Of a stretch of DNA of 64,000 nt, positions 17,432 through 26,455 are shown piece after piece. This DNA is from Candidatus Uabimicrobium amorphum (GTDB taxonomy: Bacteria > Planctomycetota > Uabimicrobiia > Uabimicrobiales > Uabimicrobiaceae), in NCBI RefSeq assembly GCF_009002475.1, contig NZ_AP019860.1, forward strand, positions 5,656,501-5,720,500, in the 5' to 3' direction. A program made the position numbers and the translations under genes. The stretch's first letter is position 1. Each line of letters opens with the position of its first letter. The notes under the pieces are model-generated. The model had not been told where the DNA came from, ran no database searches, and saw nothing but the letters and a program-made list of their open reading frames with translations.

Positions 17432-18292
17432 CTACTTAATTCCCAAATAATTGGCAATATTAGCATCCGGGGTGATGATTCCCTCGATTAGGTCTGTTGC
17501 GGCGGTCATCACCACTTGAACACCAGGACCATGTCCCATCTTCAGTGAATCACCGTGAATGACAACACCAATCGTTACCGCACCTTTTAAATAAGCACGA
17601 CCGTAGTTGTTGCTCCAGTCTTTGATCATGACGACATCACCAAGACGTAGAGTACTGAGGTTGATTTTCTCCACCTCTTCGCTGTCGGTGGTCATAATAT
17701 CGTAGTCACCCTTGGTTGCTGTCGAAGTACCAATGCCTGAGCCCATCAAATAGGGAGGAATAACATGTGTGACCGGTACTTTGAGTTTTTCACCGTCTTC
17801 CGCTACGCCCAGTTTCATCAACAAACTGGGATCTATATTCATCACATGTATATCGGGATAGTTATCTAGCTTTAATCCTAGTCCAAAACCTTTTATTCTT
17901 ATTTTATCTCCAAGTGCCATGTCTTCTAAAACATCTTCTGGAAAATGTACCATCACATGATCAACCCCTCCATGAATGCCAATTACAAAACCTTTTTTAC
18001 CTTTGGCTTCGCCAGACATGAGCTTCGCTTCGTTGCCTAGGCAGGCATACAGGTTAAGGGCTGCATTGTATAACTTTTCGGTATTTTTGACGGAAACGCC
18101 GGGTTCTAAATGGTCTGCTTCCCAGCCCATTGCAGAATCGCCCATTTGTACATTGTAAATAATTCCACCTGTTGCCGTGACAATATGAGCTCGTCCTTCC
18201 TTATCTATACGATAGGGAGATCCAACATATGGATGTTGTGCTTCACCTTGTACAGATATTTTTATTAATTTTTCGGCATTGTTTTCCAGCAT
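17432..18292 (-). CDS. DUF4438 domain protein
   Basis: This 286-residue protein is full length for DUF4438, a family of small beta-rich proteins named from bacterial and archaeal genomes, with no established biochemical role that I can state. Recognisable blocks are GEAQHPYVGSPYRID, GVSVKNTEKLYNAALNLYACLGNEA, FVIGIHGGVDHVMVHFP and the C-terminal HGPGVQVVMTAATDLIEG. No signal peptide is present. AAGGAAAA precedes ATG 18292. It is divergent from the kinase-SUMF1 gene with a 328-bp spacer and convergent with the hydrolase gene. Confidence 0.87.
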   Translation of the reverse strand: MLENNAEKLIKISVQGEAQHPYVGSPYRIDKEGRAHIVTATGGIIYNVQMGDSAMGWEADHLEPGVSVKNTEKLYNAALNLYACLGNEAKLMSGEAKGKKGFVIGIHGGVDHVMVHFPEDVLEDMALGDKIRIKGFGLGLKLDNYPDIHVMNIDPSLLMKLGVAEDGEKLKVPVTHVIPPYLMGSGIGTSTATKGDYDIMTTDSEEVEKINLSTLRLGDVVMIKDWSNNYGRAYLKGAVTIGVVIHGDSLKMGHGPGVQVVMTAATDLIEGIITPDANIANYLGIK

Positions 18293-18620
18293 AATGTTTT
18301 CCTTTTCTTCGTGTAAAGTTTATACTGTGGCTGTGCGTTTCGTTAATTGATAGAACACTTTATGGAGTTTTACGTTTCCTTAAAATTGTGCAAAATCAAT
18401 TTGACAGTGCTGGTATCAATATGCATTTTCATGGAGAAAATTGTGAATTTTTTGTGTGATGACAAAATAATACTACAATCTAAAAACATATTTTTTTATA
18501 ATTTATAGAACTCGAACTTGTGGTAAAATAACTACCCTCGAAATAAAGTTGGACCAATACTACCAAAAACAAGCTACTTCCGATTTACAAACGTAATAGC
18601 GTTTATAGGAATCCACGAAA
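18293..18620. other. Divergent intergenic region, 328 bp
   Basis: No gene is seen. The region is strongly AT-rich and must hold promoters for both the DUF4438 gene (minus) and the kinase-SUMF1 gene (plus). TATAAT occurs at 18497-18502 on the plus strand but lacks a good -35 at normal distance. TTGACA at 18401-18406 has no matching -10. No strong dyad stands out. Confidence 0.5.
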
Positions 18621-20594
18621 ATGACAAATGATAATAATGCTAAAAATCAACCCAAAGAGTCCTTTCCCACAATTCCCAATTACAAAATAGAAGCGGAAAT
18701 AGGACGTGGAGGTATGGGGATTGTCTATTTGGGATCTCATGAATTCCTAAAACGAAAAGCAGCCATTAAAATCATCAATGATACCTCAAGCAAAAATGAA
18801 AATCAAGTACAACGTTTTTTACAAGAGGCAAGCATTGTCGCGCAATGGAAGCACGATAATATCGCTCTGGTGTACGACATGGGAAAAAATCAAAAGGGTG
18901 ATTACTACTTTGCTATGGAGTACCTCTCCGGAGAAACGCTGGAGGAGCTAATTGCACAAAGAGCGTTATCTATAAAGAGGTCTATCGATATCATTTGCGA
19001 CGTACTGCGCGCACTTGATTATGTACACAACTACGATCCTGTTATTATTCATCGCGATATTAAACCAGCCAATATCATGGTTGATGAACAAGGTTGTGTG
19101 AAGTTGATGGATTTTGGGCTTGCAAAAATTGAAGATGTGGGCTCCTTCACTAGTGATAGTGTGACACTTGGTTCACCATATTACATGTCCCTAGAACAAG
19201 CGCTTTCTTCAAAAACTGTCGATGCACGCACTGATATCTATTCAACAGGCGTGGTGTTTTATGAAATGCTCACGGGCAATGTTCCATTTAAAGGTGATTC
19301 TCTCACCTCGACATTGCTTCTTATTGCACGAGGTGAATATCCAAAACCAAGTGAACTCAATCCGCAAATTCCCCCCGAATTGGAAAAAATATGTTTAAAA
19401 GCGATGAGTTTGGATGTGGAAACGCGTTACCAAACTACAGCAGAAATGTTAGAAGATCTACAAAACTTTTCCATGCCAACAACACGCAATAATTCTATTG
19501 ATACAACTACGGGCAAAATGGCAAGCCCTCCTCCTAAAGAGGAAAACGATGTGAAAAACGCCGAAACGGTTGTTGATAGATCGGTATCTATTGACGAAGA
19601 GTCGGTCATTGATATGCCACTGCCAAGTCTGTCGCAAACGCAGGTGAAAAGATGTCCACAGGTCATTGAAAACGTGAGAAAAGAATCGCAAAAAATAAAC
19701 CTCCCGCCTATGGAACAGAGTGTGTGGGATGTTTGCTGGAAAAAGACCTACTTTAATTTCACCGAAGAAGTCTGGGTGCGTTTGCCATTCTTGAAGCAAA
19801 TGGAGTATGCACAAAAATATCAATATTGGTATGCCAAAAAGCATGGCCTTGGTTTGACAATGCAGGAGAATGAGCATGCCACTCCATTTGTTTTTAAATT
19901 GATACCTCCAGGAAAATTTTGGATGGGATCTCCTAAACGCGAGTATAGACATTGCGACGATGAGATACTGCACAAGGTTTTAATAAGCGACTATTTTTGG
20001 ATTAGCGAAACTCCTGTGACACAGGAACAGTGGAAGTCTATTATGATTTACAATCCTTCGCAATTCAAAAATGAAAAAGCTCCTGTCGAAAAAGTGTCAT
20101 GGAACGATTGCAAGAAATTTTTTCAGGTGCTTGGCAACAAATTTAAACTTCCTACAGAAGCCCAATGGGAATATGCTTGTCGCGGTGGTACAACAGCACC
20201 TTTTAATCTAGGGTTTGATATAAAGAGTAGTAAGGTCAACTTCAACGGACATTACCCATATCGCGATAGTGAACCCCAAGAGTATCGCGAACAAACCATT
20301 TCGGTGAAAACTTTGAAAAACCAAAATAGTTGGGGATGCTACGATTTTCATGGTAGTGTCTGGGAGTGGTGTAATAGTTGGTATGGAGCATATCCGCAAA
20401 AAGAGATTATTAACCCCGAAGGACCCAGTAGCGGTACAAAACGCGTTTTACGTGGTGGGTGTTGGGATAGCGTTGCCGAAAGTTGTCGTTCGGCGAAGAG
20501 AATAAGTAGTCATCCCCATGCCGCGAGTAGTATAGATGGCTTTCGCATAGTCCTAAATCGCGAAATGAATTATAGTATTATCGGGGACGACTAG
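18621..20594 (+). CDS. Ser/Thr protein kinase fused to SUMF1 domain
   Basis: This 657-residue protein joins an N-terminal kinase (about 20-285) to a SUMF1 domain (about 425-650) through a Ser/Pro-rich linker, with no membrane helix. Kinase motifs: GRGGMG 28-33, Lys50, HRDIKPAN 144-151, DFG 164-166, SLEQ for APE. The linker ends in a block around WDVCWKKTYFNFTEE and AQKYQYWYAKK that also occurs in the kinase-SUMF1 protein at 38034-40265. SUMF1 motifs are IPPGKFWMGSP, PTEAQWEYACRGGT, SWGCYDFHGSVWEWC and RGGCW...GFR; the FGE cysteine pair is absent. ATG 18621 has AGGAA upstream. The protein is presumably cytoplasmic signalling with a SUMF1 module as sensor or effector (inference). Confidence 0.93.
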   Translation: MTNDNNAKNQPKESFPTIPNYKIEAEIGRGGMGIVYLGSHEFLKRKAAIKIINDTSSKNENQVQRFLQEASIVAQWKHDNIALVYDMGKNQKGDYYFAMEYLSGETLEELIAQRALSIKRSIDIICDVLRALDYVHNYDPVIIHRDIKPANIMVDEQGCVKLMDFGLAKIEDVGSFTSDSVTLGSPYYMSLEQALSSKTVDARTDIYSTGVVFYEMLTGNVPFKGDSLTSTLLLIARGEYPKPSELNPQIPPELEKICLKAMSLDVETRYQTTAEMLEDLQNFSMPTTRNNSIDTTTGKMASPPPKEENDVKNAETVVDRSVSIDEESVIDMPLPSLSQTQVKRCPQVIENVRKESQKINLPPMEQSVWDVCWKKTYFNFTEEVWVRLPFLKQMEYAQKYQYWYAKKHGLGLTMQENEHATPFVFKLIPPGKFWMGSPKREYRHCDDEILHKVLISDYFWISETPVTQEQWKSIMIYNPSQFKNEKAPVEKVSWNDCKKFFQVLGNKFKLPTEAQWEYACRGGTTAPFNLGFDIKSSKVNFNGHYPYRDSEPQEYREQTISVKTLKNQNSWGCYDFHGSVWEWCNSWYGAYPQKEIINPEGPSSGTKRVLRGGCWDSVAESCRSAKRISSHPHAASSIDGFRIVLNREMNYSIIGDD

Positions 20595-20619
20595 TACACT
20601 TTAGATATCCGTTTGCATG

Positions 20620-20660
20620 TGATGCCCTCCCGCCGGCTAATCGCCGATTGAGGGGCATCA
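20620..20660 (+). terminator. Hairpin after the kinase-SUMF1 gene
   Basis: TGATGCCC (20620-20627) pairs with GGGCATCA (20653-20660), and CGGC/GCCG pairing extends inside. No U-run follows, so it may equally be part of the dispersed repeat that starts within its right arm at 20652. Confidence 0.4.
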
Positions 20661-20686
20661 AATACCAACGAATTTCTATACTTATT
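20652..20686 (+). repeat. Dispersed 35-nt motif, copy 2
   Basis: It begins GGGGCATCAAATACCA and ends TTTCTATACTTATT, matching copy 1 (10545-10579) at 29 of 35 positions and copy 3 (55210-55244) more loosely. It ends six bases before the first ATG of the aminotransferase gene, where it takes the place of a ribosome binding site. Confidence 0.55.
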
Positions 20687-20691
20687 ACTGA

Positions 20692-21732
20692 ATGACGAAT
20701 ATGTCAAATACAATGAAAATTAAATTAGATGCAAACGAAAATCCTTGGGGACCTTCCCCCCAAGTTGTTGAAATCATACAACAAATTGCCACAAACCTTC
20801 ATCGATACCCCAAGCGCGACGACAGCGAATTATGCGATGCTTTGTCCGCAAAATACAATCTAACTAAGCAGCATTTTTGTGTGGCAAACAGTGCCTGCGA
20901 TGTCATTGAAATGATCACACGCGCATTTTTATGTAAACAAACGCAGGCAATTGTGTGTCCACCTACCTTTCACATTTACGAAAAAATGGCAAAGCTTCAA
21001 GAGGCACAGGTTCTCGAAGTTGCATTAGGCGCCAAAGATTTTTCGTATAACATCACGCAAATTATCGCAGCAATTACTCCACAAACACGTGTTGTTTTTG
21101 TTTGTAGTCCCAACAATCCTACAGGATCTACACTGTCTTCGTCACAATTTTCAGAACTATTGAGGGGCATACCAAAGGATGTACTTTTGGTTGTGGATGA
21201 GGTGTACAAACACTTTGCCGACGATAACGATTTAAAACAATCTATGCACTATACCAACAATTATCGTAATTTGTTTATCATCCATAGTTTTTCGAAAGCG
21301 TATGGTCTCGCGGGAATGCGGCTTGGCTATGGTGTGTCTCATCCGTCTACGATGTTGAAAATACGGAAGTTTTATCGTACATATCACTTGAATTCGTTGG
21401 CTTTAGCTGCGGGAATTGCCGCACTGAATGATGAGGAACACTTGCAAAAATCTGTTGCTCAGGTTAAAGAACAGCGTGTATTTGTGCATAACGAACTACA
21501 AAAGTTGGGTGTACAATGCTGGCCTAGCGAAGGGAACTTTATTTTAATAAAACCAAAAGACAGCGAAGAAATGCACAAATATTTACAGCAAAATAATATT
21601 GCGGTAGGTTCTACCGCGAAAAGTGGATTGCAGGGAGGACTGCGCATCAGTATAGGGCTTCCGGAACACAATCATCTCTTTTTGAAAAGCATGGAGAAGT
21701 ACTTGCAAAGGAGTGACGGGTGCAAAAAATAA
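20692..21732 (+). CDS. HisC-like aminotransferase (class I/II PLP enzyme)
   Basis: This 346-residue fold-type I PLP aminotransferase is closest in pattern to histidinol-phosphate aminotransferases: LDANENPWGPSP at the N-terminus, CSPNNPTGS, DEVYKHFAD, the Schiff-base Lys202 in HSFSKAYGLAGMRLGYG, and GGLRISIGLPEHN with the substrate-phosphate-type Arg. Three candidate ATGs (20692, 20701, 20713) exist and none has a clear Shine-Dalgarno; the conserved region begins right after the third. No other histidine genes are near. Because the next gene overlaps it by 13 bp and encodes a ThDP-dependent 2-oxoacid-type enzyme, it may act on another amino acid in the same pathway (inference). Confidence 0.85.
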   Translation: MTNMSNTMKIKLDANENPWGPSPQVVEIIQQIATNLHRYPKRDDSELCDALSAKYNLTKQHFCVANSACDVIEMITRAFLCKQTQAIVCPPTFHIYEKMAKLQEAQVLEVALGAKDFSYNITQIIAAITPQTRVVFVCSPNNPTGSTLSSSQFSELLRGIPKDVLLVVDEVYKHFADDNDLKQSMHYTNNYRNLFIIHSFSKAYGLAGMRLGYGVSHPSTMLKIRKFYRTYHLNSLALAAGIAALNDEEHLQKSVAQVKEQRVFVHNELQKLGVQCWPSEGNFILIKPKDSEEMHKYLQQNNIAVGSTAKSGLQGGLRISIGLPEHNHLFLKSMEKYLQRSDGCKK

Positions 21733-23336
21733 CTGGCGGACAAGTTGTGGTGCGTAGTTTACGTGAACACAATATTGATACTCTATTTGGTTTACCAGGC
21801 ATTCAGAATGATTGGCTATACAATGCTCTATACGATGAACCTAACATACGTGTTATTCATACGCGTCACGAACAAGGGGCGGCGTATATGGCATTGGGAT
21901 ATGCACTTGCGAGTGACAAAGTCGGAGTGTTTAATGTCGTACCTGGACCAGGCTTTTTAAATAGTACAGCGGCATTGGCCACCGCGTATGCTTTGAATGC
22001 CAAAGTATTGTGTCTATGTGGGCAAATTCCGTTAAAGACGATTGGAAAAAATACCGGCGTTTTACACGAAATTCCTGATCAGTTGGGAGTGATGCGTTCT
22101 TTGACGAAATGGGCGCAGCGTGTAGAGGAAATTTCGCAAATTCCCATGGTGGTTTCTCAGGCATTTTCCCAGTTAGATTCTTATAGACCGCGCCCTGTTG
22201 GTGTGGAAATTCCCATGGATATTTTGGCAGCGAAAACGCAACAAATGTTCGATTATTCGCCGGCACCATCTCTGCATCCGGCGATGGATTTGCAGAGTAT
22301 TCGCGAAAGTGCTGCATACCTAAAAAATGCAAAAAATCCACTTATTTTTGTGGGAAGTGGTGCCCAAGGGTGTGCGAAAGAAGTACGAGAACTCGCCGAA
22401 AAATTGCAGGCCCCTGTTGTTGGTTATCGCACAGGACGTGGCATACTTGATAGTCGACATTATTTGAGTTTTACACTTCCGGCAAGCCATGAATTGTGGA
22501 AAAATGCAGATGTGGTATTGGCGATTGGGACAAACATGCGTATTCCTTTGCAAAAATGGGGTGTAGATGACAAGCTCAAAATATTACGTATCGACGTAGA
22601 TGAAACGTCTCATGATGTTATTCATTCTCCAGATGTCGCGATTACGGCGAATGCAAAAGAGGCACTTTTGGAGTTGTTGCAGAATATACCTGGAGATAAC
22701 GAATCTCGCGAACAACAAATGTGTCACTTGCAAAATAACTGGCAACAACAAATTTCCTATCTTGAGCCACAACTTTCTTACCTCAAAATAATTCGTGAGG
22801 CTTTAGGAGAAGAGGGAATCTTTGTCGACGAGCTCACTCAAGTTGGATTTACGAGTCGTATTGTTATGCCAGTTTATAAACCGCGGACCTTTATTAGTAC
22901 CGGATATCAAGGTACATTAGGCTATGGTTTTCCCACGGCACTTGGGGTAAAAGTTGCCAAACCACAAGTACCTGTAGTGTCTGTGAGTGGTGATGGGGGA
23001 TTTATGTTTGCCGTGCAAGAATTGGCAACGGCAGTACAACATCGCATAGGTGTGGTGGTGTTACTGTTTAATAACAATCAGTATGGAAACGTACAACAAA
23101 TGCAAAAAAATATCTACGGTAACAAAATTATCGCATCTGATTTACATAACCCCGATTTTGTGGCGATGGCCAAGTCGTTTGGAGCGCATGCTTTTCGTGT
23201 GGAGAATATCGAAGAACTTTTAGGTCGGATGCGCGAAGGATTTTCTCATGATCTTCCAACGGTAATTGAGATTCCCGTTGGTGATATGCCAAATGTGGAT
23301 CGCTTTCGCAAATTACCTCGCGTTCGATTTTGTTAA
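21720..23336 (+). CDS. ThDP-dependent enzyme, acetolactate synthase/decarboxylase type
   Basis: This 538-residue three-domain thiamine-diphosphate enzyme has the Pyr domain with catalytic Glu51 (HEQGAAYMALGYA), a middle domain, and the PP domain with the ThDP/Mg motif beginning SGDGGFMFAVQEL and ending FNNNQYG. It resembles the acetolactate synthase, benzoylformate decarboxylase and oxalyl-CoA decarboxylase group; the exact 2-oxoacid is not evident. The start is GTG 21720 with AAGGAG seven bases upstream, inside the end of the aminotransferase gene, so translation is coupled. A transaminase followed by a 2-oxoacid lyase or ligase suggests amino-acid or unusual 2-oxoacid metabolism. Confidence 0.9.
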   Translation: MQKITGGQVVVRSLREHNIDTLFGLPGIQNDWLYNALYDEPNIRVIHTRHEQGAAYMALGYALASDKVGVFNVVPGPGFLNSTAALATAYALNAKVLCLCGQIPLKTIGKNTGVLHEIPDQLGVMRSLTKWAQRVEEISQIPMVVSQAFSQLDSYRPRPVGVEIPMDILAAKTQQMFDYSPAPSLHPAMDLQSIRESAAYLKNAKNPLIFVGSGAQGCAKEVRELAEKLQAPVVGYRTGRGILDSRHYLSFTLPASHELWKNADVVLAIGTNMRIPLQKWGVDDKLKILRIDVDETSHDVIHSPDVAITANAKEALLELLQNIPGDNESREQQMCHLQNNWQQQISYLEPQLSYLKIIREALGEEGIFVDELTQVGFTSRIVMPVYKPRTFISTGYQGTLGYGFPTALGVKVAKPQVPVVSVSGDGGFMFAVQELATAVQHRIGVVVLLFNNNQYGNVQQMQKNIYGNKIIASDLHNPDFVAMAKSFGAHAFRVENIEELLGRMREGFSHDLPTVIEIPVGDMPNVDRFRKLPRVRFC

Positions 23337-23366
23337 ATTAAATTTGACCTACTTGTAAGGAAATGT

Positions 23367-24224
23367 ATGTCGCAAATTATAATTCCCCATGAGCATTGTC
23401 TACACAGTTTTTTTTGCGAAGTGGCGCTACGTAAACGCGTTGTATGCTTTGCGGGACTACCTGGGGTTGGCAAGACGTTGTTTTTACAACAAATGGTTTT
23501 GTTTGCTCAGCAAGCAGGACGCAAAGTTCACTTGTTGCAATGGGATGTTGCGCGCAACGCGTTTGAGACACCACAGAACATGAAGCTTTATCCTGAAGTT
23601 GCAGGGGTAACACACCCTATGATTCGTAAAGCAACGGGTTTGTGGTCGCGCGTTGCGGTTCGCGAATGGTGGGAACGCTACACAGCGCCACACATGTTGT
23701 TAGTCGAAATGCCGCTTGTGGGAAATCGGTTTATCGAATTAGTGCAGCATCTGGAAGACCAGAGTGAGAATATCTTACAGAATGAAGAGTGCCTTTTCAT
23801 TTTGCCTGTTCCGACGAAGAAAGTGCGGGAAACCATCGAAGATATACGCGCAAAAACAACCGCGAATCCACGGCATGAACGCGAGGCTCACGACGCCAAT
23901 CCCGAAGTTCTGCGTAGTTTGTGGCGCGAGCTCTTCTATTTAGCGTTGCATCTAAAGATCATTGATGAAATGCCCCCATATGATACAGCTTACGATCCAA
24001 ATATTTATCAAAAAACGTTTGAATACTTACTACGTCACCGTCGGGTAAAAACGATTGAAATCGATACCATTTTTCCGCAGGAGTGCTCGGCATATGATGT
24101 GACGGGAATCGAGAGCGAACCGATGGCTTCGTCACAAGTTGTTCGTGACATTGTGTCGACAATACAAAAGAATTACACCGAAGAACAGTTGCACTTTCAT
24201 GTAGAGAAGTGGTACGAGGTATGA
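23367..24224 (+). CDS. P-loop NTPase of unknown function
   Basis: This 285-residue soluble protein has a Walker A motif GLPGVGKT at residues 30-37 and a probable Walker B-like strand HMLLVEMPLVG near 110. After about 150 the sequence (LRSLWRELFYLALHLKIIDEMPPYDTAYDP) is helical and unfamiliar. It could be a kinase-like or AAA-type nucleotide-binding protein. AAGGA precedes ATG 23367, 30 bp after the ThDP gene. Its TGA stop overlaps the ATG of the channel gene (ATGA), so stoichiometric co-translation with the channel is likely, and a regulatory or assembly role for it is a reasonable guess. Confidence 0.8.
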   Translation: MSQIIIPHEHCLHSFFCEVALRKRVVCFAGLPGVGKTLFLQQMVLFAQQAGRKVHLLQWDVARNAFETPQNMKLYPEVAGVTHPMIRKATGLWSRVAVREWWERYTAPHMLLVEMPLVGNRFIELVQHLEDQSENILQNEECLFILPVPTKKVRETIEDIRAKTTANPRHEREAHDANPEVLRSLWRELFYLALHLKIIDEMPPYDTAYDPNIYQKTFEYLLRHRRVKTIEIDTIFPQECSAYDVTGIESEPMASSQVVRDIVSTIQKNYTEEQLHFHVEKWYEV

Positions 24225-26449
24225 AGTCTTTCTTTCGCAAAAAATATGTGAAATACTTACTGTTTGTGGTGTTTGTGGTGGCGGCGATTAGCTTCTCGTT
24301 GCCGTACTTTGCCGAAGTGCCAAAACAATTTTCCACTAGATTTTCTATTTCAGGTGCCTATAGCAGTGGGACTTACAACAATGTATCGAAAGAACTATGT
24401 AGTTATCTAAACGAGAAATTCACGGGAGAATTTTTTTTTGGGAATACCAAAAGTTTAGGATCTGTTGAAAATATTATCCGCATGCAGGAGCACAAGACGG
24501 ATATTGCTTTGATCCAGGAAGATGTGGCCTATTACTATTACCGTGGAGGCCATGCGTTACTCCGTGTAGAACACGCTACAGAAAAATATATCAAGTCGGT
24601 GTGCTTTTTTTTTAACGAATACTTTATCGTACTGGCGCGTAGCGATAAAAAAAATCTCCACGATCTGCGCACAGTAAGCGTTGGTCCACTTCATGGTGGG
24701 ACAAGTATTACCGCAATTAATATTCGCGATCAATTACAATATCACTGGGAATTAGATACAAGCACTCCTTTAGAGGCAATGCGCAAAAAAGAAGTAGACG
24801 CTGTTATTTTGATTACCGCAGACCCGAAATTTATTACCAATAAGTTGCGCCAAGAAAAACTTGAGTATCGTCCTATTGGTCTTACCAATAAAGAAATTTC
24901 CGGAATATCTGCGTCTTTTCCTTTTTATCACAAAGCGCATATTGATGTCGATGACTACGATGGGCAAAAATTGACCATTCCTACAATAACAACGCGCTCT
25001 TTGTTAGTGGTAAATGAATTTGTTCCTCCCCAAATTGTCAACGCCATACTCGAATTGTTCATTGATAAAAATTTGTATGCCGCATTTTCCAAAAAATCTC
25101 CTGCGGTGAAAAATTTTAACAAGACGCGTACAAAGGATGAAGACGAGCGTTTTGGGCATTTTCCTTTGCCCATGCATCCCGTTGTGTTTGAGTTAAAGCG
25201 CGGTCGTTTTTCATTTGTCAAACCCGCTTTTTTCATTGTGCCGTTGTTGTTTCTGTGCTTTCTTCTTGTTTACTTGCACAGTGGTGATCGTTATAAGTCT
25301 TTTTTTGGGCAACGAACATTTTATGGAATACTATGGCGCGATTTATTTCGTGATTTGTGGATATATATTTTTCTCATATCATTGGTGTGTATCTATCTCA
25401 TTAGCGCCGTATATTTTATAAAGTATGTCGAGATTCAAGCGTACATCCAAAGTGAATTTATGCAGCCGTCGAAATTTATTGACATGAAGTTTCGCAAGTT
25501 GATTACCTGGATCTTTGTGTTCACCGTTGCTGGTTATGAAGATGAAACGTTTCCCTATACCGAAATAGGCAAAGTCGTTGCCAGTAGTATTCGCATTGTA
25601 TCTATTTCGTGTATGATGTTTATATTTGGTCGGTTGTCCATTGATTATTTGAAGAATTTAGTAAAGGATCGTCATATGTATAAAGGCTATAGTATGAGTA
25701 ACCATATTGTCATTTGTAACTGGAATTCAAAAGGCGAAAAAATAGTCGAAGAAATACATAGTCCTTCTTTGAAAGCCCAAGGAATTGCAAAGCCCATTAT
25801 TATTATTTGCAACCACGAAATTACTCTGCCCGATAGTGACGCCTTCCAGGATACTTTTTTTCTCCCCGGAGACCCTGCTGCTGAATGGAAATTGCGCAAT
25901 GCAAGTATTCACGATGCATTTTCTACGATTATTCTCGCTGATGAGGCCATGGGAGATCGCGCAGATAGTCATACGGTAATGGTGGTAATGGAAATGACCG
26001 AGCTTTTTGATCGTTTGCAAGAGGAAGGAAAACTAAAACAACGCCCACACATATCCGCGGAACTCATCGATGGAAAGAATATTAAATACTTAAAACGCGC
26101 GGGAGTTGATGAAGTCATTTCTGGTAATGATTTAGGGGTAAGGCTTTTAGCTCAATCAACAGTAACTCCTGGTATCACAGAGTTTATGGACAATATTTTG
26201 CAGTATTGTAACCAAACAAATGAAATTTATATTATCGATGCTCCACAGAAATTAATCGAGGAAAAAGCCGATTTTGTCGCGATTAGCGAGTTTTTATTAG
26301 AAAATCGCGATATATATCACAATACTTTACTTTTAGCGATACAACGCAACAAAAAAATGATGGTAAACCCTTGCAAGGAAGAGTTTACACATCTTATTGA
26401 CGACGATCGTTTGGTGATCCTTGCAAAAGAAAGACCTGATATTCATTAG
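24221..26449 (+). CDS. TAXI-type ligand-binding domain fused to K+-channel-like pore and RCK-like domain
   Basis: This 742-residue protein has an unusual domain order. Helix 1 is at about 10-28. A periplasmic domain of the TAXI/TRAP solute-binding type follows at about 40-325 (SGAYSSGTYNNVSKELCSYL, GSVENIIRMQEHKTDIALIQEDVAYYYY, VSVGPLHGGTS). Then come a helix at 332-352, a helix at 379-400, a pore loop with filter-like TVAGYEDETFP (435-445), a helix at 451-472, and a TrkA/RCK-like Rossmann region from about 493 (HIVICNWNSKGEKI) to the end. K+ channels have TVGYGD; here an extra Ala and Glu for Gly alter the filter. ATG 24221 overlaps the previous stop. It is plausibly a ligand-gated ion channel whose ligand is a small organic acid or amino acid (inference). 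Confidence 0.85.
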   Translation: MKSFFRKKYVKYLLFVVFVVAAISFSLPYFAEVPKQFSTRFSISGAYSSGTYNNVSKELCSYLNEKFTGEFFFGNTKSLGSVENIIRMQEHKTDIALIQEDVAYYYYRGGHALLRVEHATEKYIKSVCFFFNEYFIVLARSDKKNLHDLRTVSVGPLHGGTSITAINIRDQLQYHWELDTSTPLEAMRKKEVDAVILITADPKFITNKLRQEKLEYRPIGLTNKEISGISASFPFYHKAHIDVDDYDGQKLTIPTITTRSLLVVNEFVPPQIVNAILELFIDKNLYAAFSKKSPAVKNFNKTRTKDEDERFGHFPLPMHPVVFELKRGRFSFVKPAFFIVPLLFLCFLLVYLHSGDRYKSFFGQRTFYGILWRDLFRDLWIYIFLISLVCIYLISAVYFIKYVEIQAYIQSEFMQPSKFIDMKFRKLITWIFVFTVAGYEDETFPYTEIGKVVASSIRIVSISCMMFIFGRLSIDYLKNLVKDRHMYKGYSMSNHIVICNWNSKGEKIVEEIHSPSLKAQGIAKPIIIICNHEITLPDSDAFQDTFFLPGDPAAEWKLRNASIHDAFSTIILADEAMGDRADSHTVMVVMEMTELFDRLQEEGKLKQRPHISAELIDGKNIKYLKRAGVDEVISGNDLGVRLLAQSTVTPGITEFMDNILQYCNQTNEIYIIDAPQKLIEEKADFVAISEFLLENRDIYHNTLLLAIQRNKKMMVNPCKEEFTHLIDDDRLVILAKERPDIH

Positions 26450-26455
26450 GGCGTA

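Noticed and set aside
18401..18429. TTGACA as a promoter of the kinase-SUMF1 gene
   Set aside because: At 16-18 bp spacing there is only CATTTT or GCATTT, not a credible -10 element.
20692..21732. Assignment as a histidine-biosynthesis hisC gene
   Set aside because: Sequence pattern fits HisC, but the neighbours are a ThDP enzyme, an NTPase and a channel, with no his genes; only a HisC-like call is justified.
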